Counted from the first letter of the stretch, positions 12,800-20,350 are shown. The stretch: 64,000 nt of DNA from Thermoanaerobaculum sp. (GCA_021154885.1 JAJKHS010000006.1:1-64000); one strand, 5' to 3'. The notes: a model not told the origin generated them from the letters alone. Made by a program: numbers and translations.

Positions 12800-12971
12800 T
12801 CCTGATCGACACCAACATCTTCATGTATGCTGCAGGCTTCTTGAGAATCATCCGATCCTGTCCGCCCGGGACTGCGTTCACCTCGGTGTGATGCGGGAGC
12901 ACGGCATCGAAGAGGTTATCTCGTACGACGGCGGCTCGGAGGTTTCCTGGGTCAAGAGGTTCGAATCGTGA
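12796..12971 (+). pseudogene. VapC-like PIN toxin, internally deleted and frameshifted
   Basis: The start is a classic PIN N-terminus, MILIDTNIFMYAAG, holding the first catalytic aspartate. After 14 codons the frame loses similarity, and the C-terminal part reappears in another frame as HPILSARDCVHLGVMREHGI then EEVISYDGG, the usual LSARDxxHLAVM...SYDxGF ending. About 60-70 central codons are missing, including the second acidic residue, so no active RNase can be made. It overlaps the antitoxin stop by 4 bases. Confidence 0.85.
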
Positions 12972-13008
12972 AGCCTTTCCGAGATTCACGCGTTCTCGTT
13001 GTAGACGT

Positions 13009-13042
13009 TGTTCACTGGGCTGCTGAATAGGGAGCACACACC
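13009..13042 (+). repeat. duplicated 5' leader segment, copy 1
   Basis: TTGTTCACTGGGCTGCTGAA and the following 14 bases, including the GGGAG ribosome site of the cytochrome gene, recur at 18210-18244 with one extra A and one substitution. Here the segment is the leader of the cytochrome P460 gene; in copy 2 no gene follows. Confidence 0.9.
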
Positions 13043-13615
13043 ATGAAAGCCAAGCTCTTGATTGCCCTGGTACTGTTGAGTGTGAGCCTGCTCGCCCAGG
13101 AGGCGCCGCCCAACGTGCCGCAATACACGAAGGATGGCGAGCTCATAAAGCCGGAGAATTATCGGGAATGGATCTATCTCAGCTCGGGGCTGGGAATGAC
13201 CTACGGCGCGCCGATCGCGAAGCAGGAGGATGAGGACTTCGACAACGTCTTCGTCACGCCCCAGGCCTACAAGGCCTTTCTTGCCACCGGCACCTGGCCC
13301 GACAAGACCATAATGGCGCTCGAGGTGCGCTACTCGGCGAGCAAAGGATCAATCAACAAGGGCGGGCGTTTCCAGGATAGACTGGCCGGGGTCGAGATCC
13401 ACCTGAAGGACGAAGCGCGATTCCCGGCCACCAAGTGGGCGTTCTTCGGTTTCAACGGCCCCGAGACGACCGCCAAGCCGCTGGCGGCCGACTCGGTCTG
13501 CCAGAAGTGCCATTCCAGCAATGGCGCCGTCGACGAGACGTTCGTGCAGTTCTATCCGACCCTGCTGCCGGTAGCCAAGGCGAAAGGGACGTTCAAGTCG
13601 GGGACCGAGAAGTAG
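13043..13615 (+). CDS. cytochrome P460 family protein
   Basis: Periplasmic c-type haem protein of 190 residues. A Sec signal (MKAKLLIALVLLSVSLLA) is followed by the P460 fold and a single haem-attachment motif CQKCH at residues 153-157 near the C-terminus, where this family has it. The lysine in ATKWAFFGF (K131) is a candidate for the haem cross-link of true P460 cytochromes, which oxidise hydroxylamine; many family members lack that activity, so the reaction is unproven. GGGAG lies 8 bases before the ATG. It stands alone, with its leader shared by a repeat elsewhere. Confidence 0.88.
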   Translation: MKAKLLIALVLLSVSLLAQEAPPNVPQYTKDGELIKPENYREWIYLSSGLGMTYGAPIAKQEDEDFDNVFVTPQAYKAFLATGTWPDKTIMALEVRYSASKGSINKGGRFQDRLAGVEIHLKDEARFPATKWAFFGFNGPETTAKPLAADSVCQKCHSSNGAVDETFVQFYPTLLPVAKAKGTFKSGTEK

Positions 13616-13624
13616 TCCTCCGGC

Positions 13625-14097
13625 CATGGCCGCTTCTCGCGTGGCTGGGCCCTCTCCTCCTTCGGCCGAGGACCTTCTTTCCGGGCCGAGAGGTTCTTCA
13701 CGCGGTGAGGAGAGCTTCTCGCGGCTCCGGGAAACTTTCCCAGGGCCTGGAGACTTTTTCGTACGCCGTGAAAACCTTCTCCGTGATCTGGAAAACTTTT
13801 CCGCGCTCCGAGAAACCTTCCCGGCCGGCTGAGAACCTTCTCCGCGGCCTGAGAAACTTTCCCGCCGCGCGGGAAACCTTCTCCGAAGCCTGAAGAACTT
13901 TTTCGGCGACCGGGAAACCTTCCCAGCCGGCTGAGAACCTTCTCAGCGGCCTGAAAAAGTTTCCCGCCGCCTGGGAAACCTTCTCCGGAGCCTGGAGAAC
14001 TTTTTCGGCAGCCGGGAACCTTCTCAGCGGCCTGGAGAACCTTCTCGGCGGCGCTGAAGACCTTCCCGCCACGCCGGAAACCTTTCACCGGCCGGGC
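13625..14097. repeat. array A: degenerate 20-21-bp units with GGAAA-C-TTTCC dyad cores
   Basis: No gene lies in this 480-base stretch. It consists of some 22 imperfect direct repeats. Taking the C of the core AAC-TT as a marker, copies fall at 13735, 13754, 13775, 13796, 13816, 13836, 13857, 13877, 13898, 13918, 13938, 13959, 13979, 14000, 14019, 14040, 14061 and 14081, that is, steps of 19-21 averaging about 20.4. The core is near-palindromic (GGGAAACTTTCCC, GAAAACTTTTC, GAGAACCTTCTC). The mixed step length rules out a repeated peptide. It sits between convergent genes. Confidence 0.9.
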
Positions 14098-15744
14098 TCA
14101 GCAGACTCCGCGCAGCACGCCTTCCAGCACCGCCTCGGCGACCGCCGCAGGCTCCTGGGTGCGCCAAGCGACGAAACCGTCCGGCCTTACCAGGAGGGCG
14201 CCACGATCCCCGACGCCTGCGGTGCGGGACCACGTGCCTTCCGGATCGATCGCGTCGCCGTCGGCGGCGATCCGGAAGGCTTTCACGTCGAGGCCCAGGC
14301 GGGTCGCAACGGCGCGAGCAGAGGCGCACCAGTCCTCGGCGGCCGCACCGGCGAGGAGGGCAAAACCGGGACCGGCGAGGTCGAGGGTCGAAAGGCGCCG
14401 GCCAGCCCGCTCCAGCCAGGCGTGCGGCACGCGCGAGCCGGGGGTGCCGTCGAGATCCCGTGCGAGCTCGTGGAGCGAAGGCGCCGGTTGCGCGCCGCAG
14501 ACGGCGGAGGAGTCGTAGCGGTAGCCGAGGTGGACCACGGCGTCGTTGGCGATGCCCAGCCGTTCTCGTTCGCCGGTGCGGGATGGGTCCCAGTGGAGGT
14601 CCGGACGCTCCAGGCGCAGCAGTGCCTGCTCCATGGCGAAGCGCGCGACGGGCCGGCGTTCGGCGTCGTAGCTGTCGAGCAGCGCTGAGCCGGCTTGGTG
14701 GCGGAGCGCCATCGCCAGCTTCCAGGCCAGGTTGTGCGCGTCGGCGATCCCCGTGTTCAGGCCGAAGCCTCCCAGTGGCGGCACCACGTGGGCCGCGTCC
14801 CCGGCCAGGAAGGCCCGCCCCTCGCGGAAGCGGTCAGCGAGGCGGGCGGCGACGCGCCAGGGGAGGACGCTGAGGATCTCCACCGGCAGGTCCGGCACGC
14901 CGATCGCGGCGCGCGCCACCAACTCGCGGCAGCGCTCGGGAGTGAAGTCTGCCGCCGTCTCGCCGCGCGCCGGATCGTAGGGGACGTGGAGGACCCAGCG
15001 GTCGCGGCCGTCGATGGCCATCAACAATCCCGGCCGCAGCTCGGCGTTTTCGATGACGCAGAGGAGGAGCTCGTGGCCCTGGGTGACGCCGCGCAGGTCC
15101 GCCCGGAAGAGGATGTTGACGATCGGCCCGCCGAGCGGGCCCGGCCCGGTGGCGGGCACGCCGAGAGCCTCGCGGAGGAGGCCGCCGGAGCCGTCGGCGA
15201 CGATGAGGTAGTCGGCCCGGAGGGTTGAACGCCGGTCGCCGTCCCGCTCGGCCAGTGTCGCCGTCACGCCGTCCGCGTCCTGCTCGACGGCGATCACCTC
15301 GGTGCCGAAACGGACCTCGGCCCCGCGCCCACGGGCGGCGCGGAGCAGGATCTCGTCGAGCAGATCCTGGCTGCAGCGACCGCCCTCGACCGGGCTCAAG
15401 CTCGCGCTGGGGTCCGTCGTCCTATGGGAAGGTCCCGAAGGTCCCGAAGCTCCCGGCGAGAGAGTGGTCCAGTCGGCGCTGGCCAGGGTCTTCACCGAGA
15501 TCCGCCTGAGGCCGGCCGCCAGGTGTCCGCCGGCCGCGCGCACCGGGTCGTCGATGCCCAGCTCCCGGAAGATCTCGACCGTGCGGACGCCGACGCCGAG
15601 CGCCCGCGGATGGATCGAGAGAGCCGCGCGGCGCTCGACGGCCAGGGCCGGTACGCCATGATGGGCCAGGAAAAGGGCCGCCGACAGACCGACCGAGCCG
15701 CCGCCGGCGATCAGGACGGGGACGTGCTGGTGAGATCCCCTCAC
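14098..15744 (-). CDS. FAD-dependent aromatic monooxygenase (PheA/TfdB type)
   Basis: 548 residues. The FAD-binding dinucleotide fold begins VLIAGGGSVGLSAALFLA, the DG motif is YLIVADGSGGLLREALG near 190, and the GD motif FLAGDAAHVVPPLGGFGLNTG lies near 310 (given here at 20 or fewer residues as FLAGDAAHVVPP...GLNTG). The C-terminal thioredoxin-like domain of phenol and polyketide hydroxylases follows. It would use NAD(P)H and O2 to hydroxylate a phenolic or polycyclic aromatic compound. No catabolic or polyketide genes are adjacent, so the substrate is open. The GTG start has little ribosome site; the frame stays open upstream into the broken AbrB gene. Confidence 0.87.
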   Translation of the reverse strand: MRGSHQHVPVLIAGGGSVGLSAALFLAHHGVPALAVERRAALSIHPRALGVGVRTVEIFRELGIDDPVRAAGGHLAAGLRRISVKTLASADWTTLSPGASGPSGPSHRTTDPSASLSPVEGGRCSQDLLDEILLRAARGRGAEVRFGTEVIAVEQDADGVTATLAERDGDRRSTLRADYLIVADGSGGLLREALGVPATGPGPLGGPIVNILFRADLRGVTQGHELLLCVIENAELRPGLLMAIDGRDRWVLHVPYDPARGETAADFTPERCRELVARAAIGVPDLPVEILSVLPWRVAARLADRFREGRAFLAGDAAHVVPPLGGFGLNTGIADAHNLAWKLAMALRHQAGSALLDSYDAERRPVARFAMEQALLRLERPDLHWDPSRTGERERLGIANDAVVHLGYRYDSSAVCGAQPAPSLHELARDLDGTPGSRVPHAWLERAGRRLSTLDLAGPGFALLAGAAAEDWCASARAVATRLGLDVKAFRIAADGDAIDPEGTWSRTAGVGDRGALLVRPDGFVAWRTQEPAAVAEAVLEGVLRGVC

Positions 15745-15991
15745 GGCGCGGATCTCGATGGGTAGCCCAAGGTCGAGCCAGATCCGGTCGGCGGTCCGGC
15801 GGGGATGTGCGCGAAGCGCCGGCGCCGCTGGAGCACGGCTTCACGCTTCTTGAGCACGAGGCGGTCATCCTCGACGATGGCGATGAGGACGTCTCCGGGA
15901 GCGATCCCCAACTGGCGGCGGATCTCGGAAGGGATCACGAGGCGGCTTGGGGCCCGACGGAAACCTTGGTCGAAGCAGGAGGCTCTTTCAT
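15741..15991 (-). pseudogene. AbrB/MazE-type antitoxin with a frameshift
   Basis: From an ATG at 15991 with GGGAG just before it, the frame reads MKEPPASTKVSVGPQ and then hits TGA. One base further along, the SpoVT-AbrB fold continues without a gap: RLVIPSEIRRQLGIAPGDVL then IAIVEDDRLVLKKREAVLQ. A single missing base near 15944-15948 (in the codon that should give the GR of the GRxVIP hairpin) explains the break. The C-terminal toxin-binding tail (FAHIPAG) then also runs off in an atypical frame. No PIN or MazF partner is nearby. Confidence 0.75.
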
Positions 15992-16022
15992 AGCTCCCTA
16001 TGATGCCGCAGAATACTCCGTC

Positions 16023-16054
16023 GTGCCACTTCCCCTCAGAGTGGCACGTGCCAC
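16023..16054. promoter_or_regulatory. inverted repeat in the divergent promoter region
   Basis: GTGCCACT, 9 bases, AGTGGCAC, then immediately another GTGCCAC. It lies between the divergent AbrB pseudogene and the serine hydrolase gene, and looks like an operator with a third half-site. No regulator can be assigned. Confidence 0.4.
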
Positions 16055-16138
16055 GGGGTCCTCCCGCCGGATGGAAACCATGATAGCGTGACACTTTTCC
16101 TGGCTAACATCGTGGTGCGGCTCAATGCCGGAGGTTCC

Positions 16139-17776
16139 ATGCTCATACGATTGCTTTTCTCTGTTCTGCTCCTGCCTTTGGGCACGACGCTCGGCGCGGC
16201 CGAGCTGCCGCCGCTCGGCGAGCAGGCGTCCGGGTGGGCCGCGAGTCTTGGCCACGGGGCGGTCGCGACGGCGGAGAAGCGCGAGGGCCGGTGGACGTTT
16301 GCGATCTCCGGCCAGCCGTTCGCGGCGGGACATGCCGCGGTCCCACCCCAGGAGGTGCTCTTCGAGATCGGCTCCATCACCAAGGTCTTCACCGGTATCC
16401 TGCTCGCCGATGCCGTCAGAGAGGGTAAGCTCGGCCTCGACGATACGCTGGCCCAGCGGCTGCCCGTGAAGCTCAATCATCCCGACACCGGCGCCGTGAC
16501 GCTCAAGCAACTGGCGACTCATACCTCCTGCCTGCCGCGGCTCCCCGACAACATGATGAACACCGGCGGCGACGACCCCTACGCGCAGTATGACAAGAAG
16601 GCGATGTTCGAGTATCTGGCCAGTGCGAAGCTGGCAGCCAAACCGCCCTGCACGCCCGAGTACTCGAACCTCGGTTTCGGTATCCTCGGCGTCGTTCTCG
16701 AGACGGCCTACGGCAAGCCGTGGGCCGCTTTGATCCAGGAGAAGATCACCCGCCCGCTCGGCATGGTCGACACGGTCCAGGAGCTCTCGCCCGCGCAGCA
16801 GTCACGTTTCGCGGAGCCCTGGGACGGCGAAAAGCGGGCGCACCCGTGGACGTTCATGGCCGTCGCGGGAGCGGGTGCGCTGCGCTCTTCTCTCGCCGAC
16901 ATGAGCAAGCTCGCGGACGCGCTGCTCGCGGGGCCCAAGGGCCCGCTGGGCAACGTCTGGCCCCTGCTCGCCGGCGACCACGCCGACATGCCGGCGGTGG
17001 GCGGCAAGATCGGTCTCGGGCTCATCCACGCCAAGGCCAACGGCGAGGAGAGCTATTCGCACGACGGCGGGACCGGAGGCTTCCGCAGCATGATCTCCGT
17101 TCGTCCGGCCAGCGGCCGCGCCGTCGTGGTGCTGGCGAGCAACGCGGCGGCGAACCCGGCGGCGTGGCTCGCGGCGTGGGAAGCGAAGGGACGGCAGCCC
17201 GTGATCCGCTCGGAGGTCACGCTGCCGGCCGCGGTGCTGGATGAATACGTGGGCGTCTATCCCATCGACAAGTCGGCGCGCTTCACACTGATTCGCCGCG
17301 GCGATGGTCTGGTTGCGCGGCTCACCGGTCAGCCTTTTCTCCCGGTCTTCGCCAGCGCGAAGGACGAGTTCTTCTACAAGGCCGTGGACGCGCAGCTCAG
17401 CTTTCATCGCAACGCGGCGGGCAAGGTCGCCGGCTTGACGCTGCACCAGAACGGCCGCGACATTTCTGCCTCCCGCGACACCGTTCCGGCGCCGCACGTC
17501 GAGTTTCCCAACGCTGCCGCGCTCGCGGAGTATGCTGGGGAGTATGACTTCGGCCAGTTCCAGCCCGGCGCCACGATCACGGTGCGTGCGACGCCCGAGG
17601 TGCTCCTGGTGACGCTCACCGGGCAACCGGCGTATCCCGTATTCAGCGTTGGCAAGGACCGGTTCGACTACGACGTCGTCACGGCCACGTTGACCTTCGA
17701 GCGCGACCCGGCCGGCAAGGTCGTGGCCGTCGTCCTGCATCAGAACGGTCGGGATATGAAGGCGCCGAAACGGTGA
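16139..17776 (+). CDS. secreted class C beta-lactamase-fold serine hydrolase
   Basis: 545 residues with a Sec signal (MLIRLLFSVLLLPLGTTLGA). The nucleophile motif is S79-I-T-K82, the second motif Y175-S-N177, and HDGGTGGF near 315 replaces the KTG triad strand. After the hydrolase fold there are two similar C-terminal domains, each starting LxEYxGxY and ending LHQNGRD (about residues 365-455 and 460-545), as in D-aminopeptidases and esterases of this family. It is an exported esterase or peptidase rather than a drug-resistance beta-lactamase. GGAGG lies 4 bases before the ATG. A 54-base piece of it is repeated at 12455. Confidence 0.87.
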   Translation: MLIRLLFSVLLLPLGTTLGAAELPPLGEQASGWAASLGHGAVATAEKREGRWTFAISGQPFAAGHAAVPPQEVLFEIGSITKVFTGILLADAVREGKLGLDDTLAQRLPVKLNHPDTGAVTLKQLATHTSCLPRLPDNMMNTGGDDPYAQYDKKAMFEYLASAKLAAKPPCTPEYSNLGFGILGVVLETAYGKPWAALIQEKITRPLGMVDTVQELSPAQQSRFAEPWDGEKRAHPWTFMAVAGAGALRSSLADMSKLADALLAGPKGPLGNVWPLLAGDHADMPAVGGKIGLGLIHAKANGEESYSHDGGTGGFRSMISVRPASGRAVVVLASNAAANPAAWLAAWEAKGRQPVIRSEVTLPAAVLDEYVGVYPIDKSARFTLIRRGDGLVARLTGQPFLPVFASAKDEFFYKAVDAQLSFHRNAAGKVAGLTLHQNGRDISASRDTVPAPHVEFPNAAALAEYAGEYDFGQFQPGATITVRATPEVLLVTLTGQPAYPVFSVGKDRFDYDVVTATLTFERDPAGKVVAVVLHQNGRDMKAPKR

Positions 17777-17794
17777 GGTTCGGAGCCGAGGGTT

Positions 17795-17836
17795 GGCTTG
17801 ACAACCCACGGATCCGCCATCATACTCATGCCCATG
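17795..17836 (+). promoter_or_regulatory. duplicated promoter and decayed antitoxin start
   Basis: TTGACA (17798-17803), 17 bases, CATACT (17821-17826), matching 12509-12550 over the whole 42 bases. After the -10 box an ATG occurs at the same place as the antitoxin start, but the frame reads MRRF and stops. This is the promoter stub of a lost second antitoxin gene and may now drive the small peptide gene at 17892. Confidence 0.8.
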
Positions 17837-17891
17837 CGTAGATTCTGAAGAACATCCATCACCACCTGCGAGCACCCGGGGAGGGGCGATA

Positions 17892-18131
17892 ATGAAGAAC
17901 CTCGTGAGCTTGATCTTCGTACTAGGGGCTGTTTTCTCTCTCAACGTTTCCACACCGGAGTCTCGTCCGGCCAGACCGCGACATACAACCTACAAGGTCG
18001 TTGGCTTTGACATATGTGTGCCCGAGATAGGGCCGATGTGTGTTTGCAGGACTTGTGTCTATAACGACGACGGGACATGCTCCTGCCCGGCTGAGCAATT
18101 AGACAGAGCAGCGAAGCGCAGAGAGCTCTGA
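17892..18131 (+). CDS. small secreted Cys-rich peptide (79 aa)
   Basis: ATG preceded by GGGGAGGGG. A signal peptide (MKNLVSLIFVLGAVFSLNVS) leads to a basic linker and then a compact cysteine cluster: C, X8, CXC, X2, C, X7, CXC, followed by a charged tail. Six cysteines, as in the 51-residue peptide at 11053-11208, but spacing and sequence differ. The composition is less GC-rich than the neighbours. No family recognised; metal binding or a disulfide-stabilised peptide are both possible. It occupies the place where the duplicated copy of this region has vapBC. Confidence 0.6.
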   Translation: MKNLVSLIFVLGAVFSLNVSTPESRPARPRHTTYKVVGFDICVPEIGPMCVCRTCVYNDDGTCSCPAEQLDRAAKRREL

Positions 18132-18209
18132 CAGAAGCGGCGATTGAGCGCGCGCGGGGGCCGGAGAGATGTGCTCGGCCTCGACGCGGCCGCGGCGGTC
18201 CCTGACTGC

Positions 18210-18244
18210 TTGTTCACTGGGCTGCTGAATAAGGGAGCACACGC
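18210..18244 (+). repeat. duplicated 5' leader segment, copy 2 (no gene follows)
   Basis: Matches 13009-13042, which is the cytochrome P460 leader, with one inserted A and one substitution. The ribosome site is kept, but no ATG follows and the next gene is on the other strand. It marks the downstream edge of the duplicated region. Confidence 0.88.
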
Positions 18245-18291
18245 CAAGTAGAGATCACCCAACTTCGAATAGGCCGTCGCCGCCGCCGCCT

Positions 18292-18927
18292 TCAACGAGA
18301 TTTCTGGATCACCACCTCGACGCGGCGGTTCTTCTGACGGCCGGCTTCGGTCGAGTTGTCCGCCACCGGCCGGCTCTTGCCGGCGCCGCGGGTGGTGATC
18401 CGGTCTGCCGCGATCTTTTCCCTCTCGACCAGCCAGCTCTTCACCGACTCCGCCCGGCGCTCCGACAACTTCTGGTTGTAGGCGTCGTTCCCTTTGGCGT
18501 CGGTGTGCCCCTCGATCGCGACCCGGCCCGTGGGGTAGCCGCGAATCACCGTGGCGAGCCGGCCGAGCGCCTGCGCGGCGTCGGGTCGCACGTCCGCCTT
18601 GTCGAAATCGAAGAGGACGTCCGCCGGGAGCTCCACCTTCACTTCGAGTGCCGACTCGGTGGCGCCGAGGGCCTGCATCGCCTGGTGGACCTCTTGGACC
18701 GTGGCCACGATCCCGCTGCCCCCGCTGGAGATGCCGACCGCGAGGCCGACGATCTTCAACACCTGCGGCCGGATTTCGAGCGCGCGCACGGCACCCATCC
18801 GGACGACCGCCGCTTCGGCCGCGGCCTCCGTCGCCGGGTCCCACGGCCCGGCATAGGGCGGCTCCGCGGCGAGCGCCGGCGCGCACGCCAGCACCAACAG
18901 GGCACCTGCCAACCGATCGCGAAACAT
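18292..18927 (-). CDS. OmpA-family outer-membrane/periplasmic protein
   Basis: 211 residues: a signal peptide (LAGALLVLACAPALA), a helical stretch up to residue 95, then a complete OmpA C-terminal peptidoglycan-binding domain (VLFDFDKADVRPDAAQALG, IEGHTDAKGNDAYNQKLSERRA, RVEVVIQK). The GHTD aspartate and the NxxLSxxRA arginine that contact diaminopimelate are present. There is no N-terminal beta barrel, so it acts as a periplasmic cell-wall anchor. Its ATG shares one base with the stop of the upstream lipoprotein gene (TGATG), so the two are translationally coupled. Confidence 0.88.
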   Translation of the reverse strand: MFRDRLAGALLVLACAPALAAEPPYAGPWDPATEAAAEAAVVRMGAVRALEIRPQVLKIVGLAVGISSGGSGIVATVQEVHQAMQALGATESALEVKVELPADVLFDFDKADVRPDAAQALGRLATVIRGYPTGRVAIEGHTDAKGNDAYNQKLSERRAESVKSWLVEREKIAADRITTRGAGKSRPVADNSTEAGRQKNRRVEVVIQKSR

Positions 18928-19550
18928 CACGAATCCTGAATCGCCAGGTCTTCGAAGGGCGGCATGCCCGGGAGCTGCAGGGTCACCGTCTTGACGTCCG
19001 GGGGAGGTGCCGGGAACTTCACCCAGATCGTGTAGGTGGCCCCCGGCGCCAGCCTCTGGTACCACCGGTCGGAGTAGCCCGAACGGAGAGCGGCGATGTA
19101 GGTGCCCTTCTCGTCCTTGAGGGGCTCGTACTTCTTGCCGGCCGCGGCGTCCATTACATACACCTCGCCATAGTGGATGTCGGGCTCGGCCTCGGCGCCC
19201 GCCTGGTTGCGCAGGACCACGCGCGCCGTCAGGGTCGAGCCCTTGCGGCGGAACTCGGTGACGTCGGCGACGATCCCCGGCCAGTTGGTCTGCTGGCTGG
19301 CCAGGGCCCCGGCCGGAGCCGCTGCGGCGGGAGACGCCGTACCGGCCTGCGGAGCCGGCGTGGTGGCCGGCGGCGGCGCGGCGGTCGCAGGCGGAGGAGG
19401 AGTGGTCGTGGTGGTGACTGGCGGCGCCGTGACAGGTGCCGGCGTGGTGCTCGCGGGATTGGGTTGCTGGCCTTCTGGCTCGCGAGCCTTGCAGCCCGCG
19501 GTCACTACGAGAAGCACGGCGATGGCAAACTGAAAATCCCTCGTTCGCAT
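18927..19550 (-). CDS. lipoprotein with Pro/Thr-rich linker and beta-sandwich domain
   Basis: 207 residues. A type II signal ends in the lipobox VTAGC near residue 20. A Pro/Thr/Ala-rich linker (residues about 28-85) is followed by a roughly 110-residue beta-sandwich domain with GSTLTARVVLRNQAG and GATYTIWVKFPAPP, similar to the DUF4352-type domains that sit on cell surfaces. GAGGAG precedes the ATG. It is coupled to the OmpA-like gene, so the two probably form an envelope complex. No enzymatic motif. Confidence 0.75.
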   Translation of the reverse strand: MRTRDFQFAIAVLLVVTAGCKAREPEGQQPNPASTTPAPVTAPPVTTTTTPPPPATAAPPPATTPAPQAGTASPAAAAPAGALASQQTNWPGIVADVTEFRRKGSTLTARVVLRNQAGAEAEPDIHYGEVYVMDAAAGKKYEPLKDEKGTYIAALRSGYSDRWYQRLAPGATYTIWVKFPAPPPDVKTVTLQLPGMPPFEDLAIQDS

Positions 19551-19688
19551 GGCATCTCTCCTCAGGAAGGCACTCAGACGAGACAACGCGGGAGCTGCGG
19601 CTCCCAAGGGGAAGGATACACCTTGACGCCACGGCGCGACGGACGGCCAATCCAGTCGCAGATCCCGCTGAGCCGGCCGCCGTGTTCC

Positions 19689-20255
19689 TCGCGGCATTTG
19701 ATCCTCCATCTGCCACAACGAGAGTCGTCATCGCGGCAATTGCCCTCGACGACGCGGCGATGGGTCCGTCCCGTTGAACGGCGGCCCGGCAATTTGCCAC
19801 GACGTGAGTGTCCCATGGCTCGCAGGACGTATACCTTGCGGCATGTGCTCCTCTCTTTGAGATGCGTGCCCGTCTTCAGGGCTCGCTTTCCTCGTCCCAC
19901 GGCTTGCAGGGCCGGGACGATGCGGCAATCAGTCCGGACTTCGCGTCATTTGGACCTCATGAGGTGGCAAATGGAGGAGCGATCGCCGCAGGTAGAGCGG
20001 CGCGTGTCTCTCGGGCAGGGGCAGTTGCGGGAAGAAGTGGAGAGGAGCAGGCGCGGGACGGACATGTCGTGGCAGATGGCGTGGAAGGCGCGGCGAATGG
20101 TGTGCCGCTTGTGGCAAAGGGTCTGTCAAATACCGCGTGTGACATGTCCTTTGCAGTAAAGAGAGTGTCCGTTGTGGCATTTGATGTGCTCAGTGCCGCG
20201 TATGCCATGTCATTGGCCACGAGTTGGCGAGAGCGGCAGGCAGGGGCTTTGTCAG
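19689..20255. repeat. array B: 27 units of exactly 21 bp with TTGCGGCAA dyad cores
   Basis: The 800-base gap between divergent genes holds units that start at 19689 and every 21 bases thereafter, with no insertion or deletion through unit 27. Across the first 26 units, position 3 is G in 23 and position 7 is C in 22, and position 8 is a purine in 25. The best copies read TTGTGGCAAAG, TTGCGGCATGTG, TTGTGGCATTTG; some read in the opposite sense (TTGCCACGA), because the core TTGC-S-GCAA is itself a palindrome. No frame stays open on either strand throughout. 19551-19688 holds weaker, out-of-register sequence; 20256-20350 holds only the ribosome site of the next gene. Confidence 0.92.
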
Positions 20256-20350
20256 AAAGCCGGCGCGGACCGCGAAGACCCTTGTGCGCAGCGGATTGAA
20301 GCAGGCGCGGATGGACCGAGCTCTACGAAACCGCTGGCAAGGAGAAAACC

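Noticed and set aside
13552-14088. Reverse-strand frames across array A encoding repeated AAEKV-like peptides
   Set aside because: The unit length alternates between 20 and 21 bases, so no frame can be maintained as a repeat protein; no ribosome site or signal.
13625-14097. CRISPR array (also considered for arrays B and C)
   Set aside because: Repeats are degenerate, units are only about 21 bp with no unique spacers of constant length, and there are no cas genes in the window.
19808-20299. 163-codon frame across array B as a heptad-repeat protein
   Set aside because: It covers only part of the array; other frames are open over other parts, no ribosome site precedes it, and conservation falls at fixed DNA positions regardless of frame.
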